From assembly GCA_015852425.1 (NCBI GenBank), contig JAAAIG010000185.1:1-52193 (forward strand): DNA of 52,193 bases. Reading direction: 5' to 3'. Below are positions 22,601 to 32,400 of the stretch, piece after piece; within the stretch, counting starts at the first letter, position 1, and the number at the start of each line of letters is the position of its first letter. The position numbers and the translations under genes are program-made. The notes below the pieces were generated by a model. That model was given only the letters and a program-made list of their open reading frames with translations. It was not told the DNA's origin and made no database searches. This stretch comes from Gryganskiella cystojenkinii (Eukaryota > Mortierellomycota > Mortierellomycetes > Mortierellales > Mortierellaceae).

Positions 22601-22818
22601 CCGCCGTCTCAGTCGAGGCCATGACCACCTTTGGCTGGGACCGTTATGCCCATGAGTCGATTGGTATTGATACCTTCGGTGCCTCAGGCCCTTACAAGGA
22701 AGTCTACAAGCACTTTGGTCTTGTCCCCGATGTCGTTGCTGACAAGGTCTTGAAGATTGTCAAGTTCTACAAGAACGAGGGTCACGTTCCCTCCCTTGTC
22801 CGCAAGTACTTCCATTAA
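19645..22818 (+). CDS. TKL1: Transketolase
   Basis: Six exons, 19645-19735, 19879-19958, 20132-20256, 20754-20805, 20899-21071 and 21291-22818, give 682 residues, the normal length. The enzyme moves two-carbon ketol units between sugar phosphates in the cytosolic non-oxidative pentose phosphate pathway using thiamine diphosphate. Visible features are SNSGHPG (catalytic His near residue 29), the SNGHAC segment, the ThDP/magnesium motif starting GDGCLQEG (157-164) with DNHISIDG downstream, and in the second half the transketolase signature around [15 protein letters not shown] and the [11 protein letters not shown] segment of the C-terminal domain. Codon use is strongly biased, as expected for a highly expressed gene. 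Intron 3 is the longest (497 nt) and contains a short hexamer repeat. Two E-boxes lie in the promoter. It converges with ATPAF1. Confidence 0.97.
20680..20716. repeat. ACAAAC hexamer repeat in a transketolase intron
   Basis: About six tandem ACAAAC units in the third intron, upstream of its acceptor. It is purine/C-rich on the coding strand, close to the expected branch-point side of the intron. Confidence 0.8.
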
Positions 22819-23006
22819 ATATCTCCCGTCAATCTTTTAGCATGTTAGAAAAAAAAATATAAGAAAGCCACTCGGTTTACTCTCATAAAGTTCTCAGTTT
22901 TGTAAATATCAAAAAAGTCGGTTGTGCCAAGCTCAATATGTTTCGAATGCGTTTACTGGAGGGGCAAGTCTATCTTTCTATGTGATGCAAATGATGAATG
23001 AGCAGT

Positions 23007-24241
23007 TTATCCCGAGATCTCAGTCAGGGCAATCAAGCGCTCATGCGAAAACTTCTCGGGACGCTTGTGGAAATCATGGAGGAGCTCGATCTTCTCAGGA
23101 TGATCTGAGACATAGTATTGCTGCAGGCCAAAAGTCAAGATCTGGGCTTGATCGACGGTTAAGACTCTGGGGTCGGTGGTGACAGATCCGTTCATAAGTA
23201 CGACTCCCTTGTCCTCGATGAGTTCTGGGTAATGGGTCAGGGTGAGGTAAGGACGGGCGTTGGTGCCATGAGTCTTGTATTCGAGCAAAGACGTAAAGAT
23301 AATCTGGTGGAAGTTGAATTGGAGGAGGTAAAACTCGACACCGTCGCCATGAGAGAGCGGGAGCAAGAACTACAAGTCGACATTTAAATGAGGCGATAGA
23401 GAGATGAGTGCAAGTACCAAACGACGTTTCCGGAGCATTTAGATATTCCTCATCAGATAGATGCTTGTTTTAACATCCGAAATCTCCTTACCAAAGGATA
23501 TTCCTTTGAGCGCTTCAACATCTTTTTGTAAGTCTCAGCAGGGACGACGGCAGAGATGGTATCTTCTTGGCCCAAGTGTTTTTGGATCCAGATTTTGCCG
23601 ATCGCCTCCGCGTCCAAATCCTTGACCAACTCCAGCTTCATAATCTTGTCGAGGGACTAAAAGGAGAATGAAATAGTAGGAAAGACGTTGAAGCATGTTA
23701 GGAGGATACTCAATCGCATTACGTTGTAAATAAAAAAAGTGTGAATCCGTACAAGGTTGTTGGACTTCGATTCTGATGACGCATCGATCTTTTGCTGTCG
23801 TTGTTGTTGGTTTGAGGTGGCAGTAGCTGTCGTGGTTTGTTGCTCAGATGTGGAGGGAGTTTCCAAGGACAGAGGCTTCTTGAAAGCGGTTTGCGTCGCA
23901 GGCAAAATCTTGGCCTTGAGTTCCTCAACAGTCTTGACACCCTCCCTAGTTTTTAATCGCAGGGTCCGATCTGGTTAGCGAAAAGGTTCATAAGAACGAC
24001 AAGTTCAAAGTGCCAGGTTTTTTTCTTTTTCAGATTTGTTTCCTTGGACTCACTGGTGCGCCCTTTGCTTCAACTTTTCGGCGTATTTCTGGGTGTAGTC
24101 GACATGCTTGGAGCGGAAGAAGATGCGGGAATGAGGGGCGAGCTTGAGAGGGTTTGAGGTGACAGCGGAAGAACGGGCAGAGCCAAGTGAAGCAATGCGA
24201 GCGGATGCAGTGAAGAAGGTCCGGAAGGCAGTGGAGGCCAT
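23007..24241 (-). CDS. ATP11: ATP synthase F1 assembly factor 1 (Atp11/ATPAF1)
   Basis: Exons 24241-24054, 23945-23753, 23656-23492 and 23369-23007 on the minus strand give 302 residues. Atp11 is a mitochondrial matrix chaperone that binds free F1 beta subunits until they join alpha. The N-terminus is a basic, hydroxylated presequence (TAFRTFFTASARIASLGSAR). The YAEKLKQRA segment and a Gln/Thr-rich linker precede the ATP11 domain: KLELVKDLDAEAIGKIW, the EYPLFLLPLSHGDGVEFYLL core (about 179-198) and the ARPYLTLTHYPEL and GVVLMNGSV strands. Length and layout match the family. The start is 240 bp from the divergent COA1 start, so a shared promoter is likely. All introns have GT-AG ends, and the first begins GTGAGT. 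Confidence 0.93.
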
Positions 24242-24481
24242 TGCAGAAGGAATCGGGGGCGAGTGCGAGGAATGTGGATGTAAAACAGGGTCGAATAACA
24301 GAAATATGGAGGCAGAAAAAGTAATGGGGCTTTCTTTATCCGCTGTCGAGTCTCAGGTACAAGGCTGACAAACAGCAGTCACAGTCCTGTTTACGTTTCC
24401 AGCAAACCGGCAGCGGCCACCGAGGCATTCTCTCCATTCAATCCTCAGCATTGTTAACACACATATTCGCACACGTCCATC
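24242..24481. promoter_or_regulatory. Bidirectional promoter of ATP11 and COA1
   Basis: 240 bp separate two divergent start codons for mitochondrial respiratory-complex assembly factors. No TATA element stands out. The half next to COA1 is pyrimidine-rich. Confidence 0.6.
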
Positions 24482-25123
24482 ATGGCATGCAAATCGTCGT
24501 CCCTCCTCCTGGCACGCTCTCTCAAGGCCAGCACCCATAGAATCCAACGCTCGACCATCTGCGGCCAACTGCGATCTTATACCTCCCCTCCACCTTCATC
24601 AACAGCCTCTTCCTCACAGTTTGCCACCAACCCTGCTTTCAAGAGCACGTCTGCTTTGAACCAGTCTCGTCATAGCCCTTCCTTTAAATCTCAGACCACC
24701 ACACTCCCCTCAATTACGAACAGGACTCCTCTATACATCCTTCTCGGAGTTCTCGGTGTCACCTTCTGGGCCGGATCCATCGCCGTCGCCGCAAATCATC
24801 AGCGTCAGGGCACGAGTATCGTCCGTGGTACCTTGTTCAACGTCAAGTTTGATACCAAGGCTCAAGAGCTGCTGGGTGACAACATTGATTTCACGAACAA
24901 GGATTGGCCATGGATCTCCGGTACTGTGGCTCATTTGAAGGGTCGCGTCGATATCGAGTTCCAGGTGCGGGGTGACAAAGCCGAGGGTCGAGTCCATTTC
25001 GTGGCCGTGAGACCAGCAAAGCAGTGGATCACTACGGACTTTACGTTGACAATGCCGGACGGAACCTGCGTCGTCCTCGGAGAACACACTCTTTTGCCAG
25101 AGTTTGCGGATCACAATGTGTAA
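24482..25123 (+). CDS. COA1: Cytochrome c oxidase assembly factor COA1
   Basis: One intronless frame of 213 residues. Coa1 is an inner-membrane protein that acts with Shy1/Mss51 at the early Cox1 stage of complex IV assembly (family knowledge). The N-terminal 35 residues form a presequence rich in Arg, Ser and Leu with no acidic residue. One transmembrane helix lies at about 84-103 (PLYILLGVLGVTFWAGSIAV). The soluble COA1/TIM21-like domain follows: VKFDTKAQELLGDNIDF, a WPWISGTV strand and GRVHFVAVRPAKQW. Fold order and length fit. The alternative is another COA1/TIMM21-superfamily member, but the short intermembrane domain favours COA1. Confidence 0.88.
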   Translation: MACKSSSLLLARSLKASTHRIQRSTICGQLRSYTSPPPSSTASSSQFATNPAFKSTSALNQSRHSPSFKSQTTTLPSITNRTPLYILLGVLGVTFWAGSIAVAANHQRQGTSIVRGTLFNVKFDTKAQELLGDNIDFTNKDWPWISGTVAHLKGRVDIEFQVRGDKAEGRVHFVAVRPAKQWITTDFTLTMPDGTCVVLGEHTLLPEFADHNV

Positions 25124-26934
25124 ATATATTTGAGGTCTAGATTAATAACAATGGAAAAAAAAAAATATTGCTTGTTCGTCTAGACTGGTGTTGTGTTGTT
25201 TCTATGAAATCGTAGTGCAGGTTGGACTGTTGAGGCTCTACTTTGAGACGACTGCGGAGTTGGCCGTTGGTGGCATCATGGTTTTTGCCGCAACATTTGT
25301 TGTTGCTGCGGGGATGACTGGCACTTGGATCTTGCGATTGACCGCTGGGGAAGACGGTCTGCTGTACCCATAAGCTGGAGCATGGATATCTACAGCAGTT
25401 CGGAGGCAACGGGAGTCCAACACCCTGGAGCACCATGACCAACTCGGCCAGTAGACCCTCTCTGAAGCAAAGAAGGACAGGATCAGTTGTGGGACAAGGA
25501 CGAGCACTGCACGCCAAGCCACGACCGCAACGCGCCAAGGAACGCGAATTTTTCGTCGACTTTCCTTTTTCAGCACTCCCTCAACTGCGCATTCCTCTTT
25601 CTCTGTCTCCCTTTTCGATGCCACTGAACATCTCATTCCCACTTATCTTTGTAAGCATGCAAATCAATTCTCGGAAAAAAAAACCTACTCTGGGATCCTC
25701 CTCATTACCGTTGCTCCCCGTGGAGACCCGAAGAGTTCTAGAATCCGGTGCCAAAGTCGACAACCATGATAGCTAGGACCTTACAGGATCAGCAAAGCAA
25801 CAGCCCAAGGCTGTCTTTTTTGTCTACAAAAGTCGAAAAAAATGGACAACGGAATGTCGCGTCCCTAATACAAATTTCCATTTCGGCACAAGGAATGAAG
25901 ACCGGATGAGATGGAGTCGTGGAGTATCTTCAGCGGACTTTCTGAAAGGAAAGTTATGGAAGTGGATAGCCAAGACTGGATTAGATGTAAACAAATGGAT
26001 TTTGTGAGAAAAGTCAAAAATGGCCAAGAAATGATAGAGAAAGCCAAGGACCAAGGCCAAGGTGTCGGGGAGAGCTGGGCAGGGGACGGATAGTCACTGA
26101 TGCAACAGGACAAAAAAAAAAGAAAGTAGAGCGTGGATGGGAGCGAGGGGAGCTATGACAGAGAATATGCTACTATTTTTTTTTTCTCTCCAGTCTTCAC
26201 TCTAGAGTTGACTGACAAAATACGACGACACTTCTCGACAAATAATCGACAGGACATGACAGCGAGCAAGGGAACAAGGACAAGGAATAGGGACTGGAAC
26301 AACAAGGTGGACGGGGACGAACTGCGGGAGTGAGGGAGGATGAGATCGGACTCAAAAGCTCACAATGTCGCAGTAGGAGGTACAACCCAAACGGCCAAAG
26401 ACGACAAGAGGAAGTATAAAACGTCAGCACCCATGGACTCTCATTCGCCTTTTTTTTCCTTCCTTCTTTGCCCCTCTTTGTATTCAGTGGACATCCTTTC
26501 CTTCATTGCGGAGTCGACTTCCCGTTTCTGCTTCCTTCCAAATCCTTCCCTCGCTCATTCTTCAGGCGAAGTCATTGCTCTTTCTCCCTTTCAAAACAAC
26601 CCTAAAGGGAACTGATTTCAAATCGTCTTCACCAACTTTCGGTAAGGTTGCCCCCATTTCTCATTGCGATGCGCTGCCTCTGCGCTGCACCCTGCGACAC
26701 CTTCCCCATAAAGGTTCGCCTCCTCCGAGAACAAAAAAAAAAAAAACTCAAACCCAAACAAGCATATTTTCCCCTCACTTTTATTTTTGTCGTCTTTTAA
26801 CGTTCCTGGTCACTTCTCGCAAGACTGTTCTTCCCCTCCGTTCTTGTCACCTCATTCCTCTCCTCTCACTTCGCTGTCACTCAACACCGCGTTCTCTTTC
26901 TTCAATCCATATCTCCAACTACACAAAACAGATC
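25124..26934. other. Long region without an assignable gene; leader of the F-box gene
   Basis: I cannot assign a gene. A plus-strand frame at 25188-25376 ends with a hydrophobic stretch (VGGIMVFAATFVVAAG). The opposite strand is open across 25238-25642 but is low-complexity Ala/Pro/Thr at its end. Frames at 25435-25776 (plus) and 25911-26093 (plus) show no domain. Scattered GTAAGG and AG signals on the minus strand near 25780-25820 did not assemble into a consistent gene. From about 26450 the sequence becomes pyrimidine-rich and is probably the leader of the F-box gene. Confidence 0.45.
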
Positions 26935-28653
26935 ATGGAGGTTATCAATCCCCTAAACCTCCCCGAGATCATCGCCACGGTCGGAATATACCTCCCTCTG
27001 TGGAAACAAAGTCCCAGCCTGGGTTTTTATGACTTTAATCCGACCACTCTGCTCGCCTGCTGTCGTGTCAACAAAACCTGGCAAGAAGCCCTGACTCCAG
27101 TGATCTGGTACGTCTACAGTGGATCGGTGATGCGATCCATTCCGAAGTCGGTCATAGTCAAGAACAGTCGCCATTTTCGAATATTTCTCAACGATCGATC
27201 CTTCTCTGGTCCGTTCGAATGTCGTCACCTAAAGGAGCTGGTTATTTCCTGGTGCGATGGAGAGCTGCTACCACTCGTTCAAGCCAATGCTCGATCGCTG
27301 ACCTCCCTGACCTGGAAGGGATCCTCCTCTCCCTCACCGATGCGGGTCATTAGGTTACCTAGGTTGGATTACAACCTGCTCTTGAAAATGGCGCCCAACC
27401 TTCGAGACCTCAGTCTGTCACACTGGACGATCTCAAGCGTAGAATTTGTTCATCTTATCCAGAGATGCAGACATCTCACGACTCTGAACTTGTCCGCAAT
27501 CGACTGGATCGACCTTCCGCCAGATGAGACTCTGCACCGCTCGGCCAGCCCACACGGCAATCCCACTACTCTCGAGAGTTATCATCGTCCAAAAGAGGAT
27601 CCGTCCGCGCTGAAATACCTGCGACTTGATATCAGTGTCTCAAAAGAGAACGCGTTTGTCTCGTTGATTCATAACTGTTGCTCGGATCTGGAGTCTTTGA
27701 CACTATATTCCGAGTGCGCGGATGACATGCGGTCACTGATCCCAGTTCTTCGCGAATCCTGCCCCAAACTGGCCACCATGGAGTATGTCTCCCGATTCTC
27801 CTCTGCATTAGAAGGACATGACAATCTGACGGACAAGGATTATGCCGATCTGGTGAACTGCTGTCGCTCTGGGATTAAATCTCTGACGGTTGATATCCCC
27901 TGGTTGGATCGGGCGATGACTGACGCCTTATTGCAGCAATCCAGGACCCTGGAGACCCTGAATCTTCGTTTCTACGATCAAAGACCGCCGGATCTGCCGT
28001 CTCGAAACTCGGACTACATATGTATGGTTCTCCAGCATTGTTTCCGGCTGAAACATCTCTCTTTGGTTTTCACGCCTTTCCCGCTCAGCAATGAAGAGAT
28101 GATGCAGCTGTTTGATCAGCCCTGGGCTTGTCGTGATCTGGAGACGTTGGTACTTTCAGACGTAATCATGACGGCTCCAGACCAAGGAGCGACTAGCGTT
28201 ACCACTCAATACCAAGACCATGACCCTTTGCCCTTTAATTCGGCAACGACTGCACAGAGTCCCTCTCTTCTTCAACAACAAGAACATCAACAGCAAGAAG
28301 GCACCGATTTTCCCATCTATAGTGCTGCGACCGTTGGCAACGGTGGCGTTGGCGGTGATGGCGGTGGTGGCATCGGTGGTGGCTCTGTACGAGGAGTGCC
28401 CGGCAGAGGATCTACTCCAGAAACCACTATTCCGGCTCCTATTGTGCGTTCTCAGCCAAGTGCTCGTCAACTCCTGTTCGAACAGGTCCGCAGGCTACCC
28501 AATCTGCACAAGTTGAGTCTGAATCATGTCACGTACGCTGTTGAGAGTATTTCTTCGGAATTTACTCCACCCCCACCAGCATCAGACAGGACATTAACAG
28601 CTACAGATTTCTTTAACGTTGGTGTCTCCATTGGTGTTATGGGGAGGGGGTAG
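26935..28653 (+). CDS. F-box/leucine-rich-repeat protein
   Basis: Intronless, 572 residues from the ATG at 26935; the frame is open further upstream but that part is a translated pyrimidine-rich leader. Residues 1-60 hold an F-box-like helix set: INPLNLPEIIATVGIYL, then LLACCRVNKTWQEALTPVIWY, which should bind Skp1. Irregular leucine-rich repeats follow (HLKELVISWCDGELL, LRDLSLSHWTISSVEF, HLTTLNLSAIDWIDL, LETLNLRFY, LKHLSLVFTPFPL, LETLVLSD). They probably choose targets for an SCF ubiquitin ligase; the target is unknown. A Gln/Gly-rich insertion interrupts the repeats near residues 440-485, before a last repeat (LHKLSLNHVTYAVES). Large families of such proteins occur in early-diverging fungi, as I recall. 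The C-terminus is short after the last repeat. Confidence 0.8.
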   Translation: MEVINPLNLPEIIATVGIYLPLWKQSPSLGFYDFNPTTLLACCRVNKTWQEALTPVIWYVYSGSVMRSIPKSVIVKNSRHFRIFLNDRSFSGPFECRHLKELVISWCDGELLPLVQANARSLTSLTWKGSSSPSPMRVIRLPRLDYNLLLKMAPNLRDLSLSHWTISSVEFVHLIQRCRHLTTLNLSAIDWIDLPPDETLHRSASPHGNPTTLESYHRPKEDPSALKYLRLDISVSKENAFVSLIHNCCSDLESLTLYSECADDMRSLIPVLRESCPKLATMEYVSRFSSALEGHDNLTDKDYADLVNCCRSGIKSLTVDIPWLDRAMTDALLQQSRTLETLNLRFYDQRPPDLPSRNSDYICMVLQHCFRLKHLSLVFTPFPLSNEEMMQLFDQPWACRDLETLVLSDVIMTAPDQGATSVTTQYQDHDPLPFNSATTAQSPSLLQQQEHQQQEGTDFPIYSAATVGNGGVGGDGGGGIGGGSVRGVPGRGSTPETTIPAPIVRSQPSARQLLFEQVRRLPNLHKLSLNHVTYAVESISSEFTPPPPASDRTLTATDFFNVGVSIGVMGRG

Positions 28654-29451
28654 AATGTGAAGTAGAAAGAAGGAAGGACGCAAAAAAAAAGGAATAAATT
28701 ACAAATACACTAGCTATCCTGTTATAAAAAGAAGGATCTTCTTGGACAATTTGACGATTGCAGTAAAGACAGCCAGAAGAAGTTACTGCGCTTGTTTGAG
28801 TTTAATGACACGGACACAAACCCCAACTGAACAAACTAGCCAGGAGACGGAATCGAGGGAAAGGAGGGGCGAGGAAGCAGGAAAAATGTAAAACCAAATG
28901 TGACTGGGTTCACGGAACTTCTCTTGACTAATGTTTTCCCCATCCCTCCCTGACCCCTGCCTTCTGCTCTTTTTTCCATTTTTCCTTTTTCCCCCTCCCC
29001 TCTGCTCTCTATCGACGTCTCTCACCCTCTTTGCCCTTCATACTCGCATACATATCTCAAGATTCACTTCCTTCTTCGTCTGTACTCTCTCCTTGTCTCT
29101 TCTCTCATCCACGCTCATTCATCCATCGTACCCACCCTGTGTTAATTCTTCTCATTTCTAGTTTAATCATCTAGCTCTCTTTGTCCATCAGGCATACTTT
29201 TTTTTTTCTTCTTGTAGAAAATAATAGTTCCCCTCTGCACTTTGTCAGCAACAACATCTCTCGGAGTTTGCTCGTATATCGAGTTGAGGACAGCTTTTCG
29301 CGGCCTGCCCGCAGCCTGTTTTCTTTTCTTCAGTCATAATTCTTCACACTGCCCCTGCGGTCATCCTCGCTTTTGCACACTCCACAGCTTCGCAGAATAT
29401 CTTTCGACTACAGCATATCTCCTCGGCTAGCCCTCTCCAGCTACGCTCCAG
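28654..29451. other. Intergenic, leader of the Zn2Cys6 factor gene
   Basis: No gene seen. It holds the 3' flank of the F-box gene (A-rich near 28680-28735), then from about 28930 a long pyrimidine-rich leader with several T runs. Confidence 0.5.
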
Positions 29452-32400
29452 ATGAACAACGGAGACGGGGTCACGCCTACAGGACCCTCTACCTCGCCTC
29501 CATTGAACGATGACTATCTCTCGACGTACAAACGCCGTAAAATAACTCACGCCTGTGATTATTGCCGAATCAAACGGACAAAATGCGGTAATTTTTTTGT
29601 GCGCAAGTTTTTTTATTTTATCTTTTTATTTCACAAGAGGACAATGGCCGCCACCCCAGCGCATTTGATCGAGAGCACTGAAGTTCAAAAAGGAACAATG
29701 ACAATTCTCTCTCACGTTCGTTCCCAACGACCGTTTTTTATTTGCTTAAGTTTTTTTTTTTTTTTTGGCTCCGAATTTCGAATCAATCTTTTTGATTCCT
29801 AACGAGCACGTTCCTGCTCTACTGCGACCTCTCTTACTGTTTACAAACTCGGCTCTCTTTTTTCCCTCTCTTTGCCCTTTTGTCTTTCTCTTCTTTTCGT
29901 CGTGTACTTTTCTATCCGCCCAAGTGTCCTCTGTGTGCTCTCTCACTCTCACAGCCACCATTATTCGTCCGTGTTCTAACCCGCATCTTCCGATCGAATC
30001 TCTTTCCTCTCTTTCTCTCCGTGTATACTTTCCAAACAGACAGTCTCAAGCCTCAATGCTCGCAATGTGTCAAGGCAAACGTTGCCTGTACCTTTCTCAT
30101 CCGGCACAAGAAACGTGGACCAATACCTCGAGATCCCTATGAGCTGCGACGTATATCCGATGGCGACCAGGGTCGGGAGCTATCTCGGCCATTGAGAGCT
30201 GATTCAAATACGAGCCCCGGATCGATGGACAGATCGTCAAAATTGAGCACTGACAGCTTATCATCGAGTCTAGGCGCACACACGTCTGTTTCTGGAAATA
30301 CTGCCGGACTTTTGACGCCGGGGCCAACAGCCCAGGCTGGCCAACCTATGGGACGCAGATCTTCTGTCTCAGAGCCCTCGCCACTCGATACTATACCCTT
30401 GTCTCCTCCACTCCGACAGTACGCCATCCAAGAAGACGCACCTCGCAAAGAAATATCAGATCATCTCGTCCGTATCTTTTTCGAGCACTGCTACCAAGAC
30501 TTTGACTTTTTGGATCCCAAATCATTCCTTGAAGATTATGCGCGTGGGGTTGTCGATCCAATATTGCTCAATGCCATTTGTGCCGTCGCTGCTCGGTTCT
30601 CCGATCATCCACAAGTTGTAAAGTCACCCCAATACCTCTCGGGTGAGCCCTTTGCTAAGAGCGTCCGGGACAAGATCATGGATTTGATCGACGAGGCCAC
30701 ACTCCCTCACTTTCATGCTCTCCTCCTGTTATCCTTTTTCGAATATACCACTTCTCGTGGAGGTCGGGGTTGGAGACTCGAGGGGCTTGCGTGTAGAATG
30801 TCACTAGAGCTCTTGTTACACCTCCAGTCGAACGTGCCCAAGTCAGAGGCAGACAGAGTCACCTTCGAGGTCAAGTGTCGGTCGTTTTATTCCATCGTCT
30901 TCTCCGATATCATCTCAGCGGCCAACGGTGGAATGCCTCCCGTCCTTGTCTCAAAGCTCTACAAGTTTAAGGTTCCAGAGCCTACTGTCAACTGGTGGGT
31001 GACAGCACCGACGAAAGCAGTACTGGAAGACGACACTAATGATCGAGCAGAGTCCAAGGACCACAACACTGATATCCTTGCGAATCAACATGGATCTTTT
31101 CAAGACGAAATCCTCTCTCGGATAGCGGAGCCACGGCGGTTTCGCGGATACGGCCCCGCTCAGTACGTATTTAGACTCGCCGAGATCCTTTCACGGGTAT
31201 CGAGTTACATCAATGGATACACGCCAGACTCGGACAAACGACCTAGCGATCCTGACTCGGAGTTTTCAATCTTGAATCGAGAGCTCTCCAACTGGTTCGA
31301 GAGCGTCCCCGAGGACTTGTCACCTTCTCCTTCCCCGGAAAAGGTTCTATCTGTTGATGTGAACTCGACCTATATGGCCCTCATGTTTTACATGACTGTG
31401 ATTTTGCTGCACCGACCCATTCTGGCTCTTGAGGATATAGTCGACGCCACATTCCTCCAAAGCTCATCTATTCAATGCACGGATGCAGCAACCAAGGCAG
31501 CTCAGGTCATTCAACAGTTTGACGCCGACGCCATCAAGTATCGCGGGCACACCTTTGCTTATGCAATCTTTACAACTGCCACGATGTACGGTTTGTATTT
31601 GGTGATCCGTTGATTATATACACAGCTAAAACCTTCCTATGGTTCATGGAGGACTAACCTTTTGATCACTTTATTGTTTAGTCATGTCACTAATGCATTC
31701 TCGGCAGATGAGGATCTCGCGCAAAGCGCCAAGCAGTACTTGGGCTATCATTTGGCGTTTATGAAGGCAGCGAACCCGTATTGCTCTATGGCGGGGCGAT
31801 TCTACTACGTGATCCAGGATCTGTACTCGATGCAAGCGAAATTGCATGCAGCTGCTGCACCACACCTACCGAATAGTGCCGACAAGGCGTACAATAGACC
31901 TGAGAATGAGAGTGATGAGCGGGATGTGGTCGGGGATGTGGATGTGGATCGCAGCATGGAAGATGAAACCATCTGTCCTTCAACGACTGAGCAACATCGC
32001 CTTACGTCTCCTGCCTGGATGTCTTGCAGATCACCCTCTGTCTCGTCAAGTTCTGGAAACCCAGGAAAGAGTAGGGTTCTACCCGTTAGCTCCCTACTGA
32101 AAACTGACTCCGGACTGGTGGGTCTTTGGAGACGAGTGGATGAGATGCAGGCTCTAGATTCAGCAGCTCATTCTCTACGACAATTGTCGTCAAAATGGAG
32201 TCAGACACAGCCGCCAGGTCAATTTAAGATCGAGGCTCCATCGGAATCCTCGTCGTTGCCTGATATCGCTATCCCAGTTATAGGTCCCGACGACACGACG
32301 ACAGTGGGTTGGTCCTTGAACGGACAGTCCAAACAGGCATCAACTTCTAGTGGTTCTCCTGGCGCAGCATCTTTGGCCAAGGACCAGTCCACAATCAGTA

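Noticed and set aside
26506..26934. Upstream in-frame extension of the F-box protein
   Set aside because: Translation of a pyrimidine-rich leader with low-complexity Ser/Leu/Pro; the F-box begins at the ATG at 26935.
31586..31610. Later donor (GTTTGT at 31591) for the Zn2Cys6 gene
   Set aside because: It leaves phase 1 and breaks the frame into the next exon; the GTACGG donor at 31586 keeps the domain reading.
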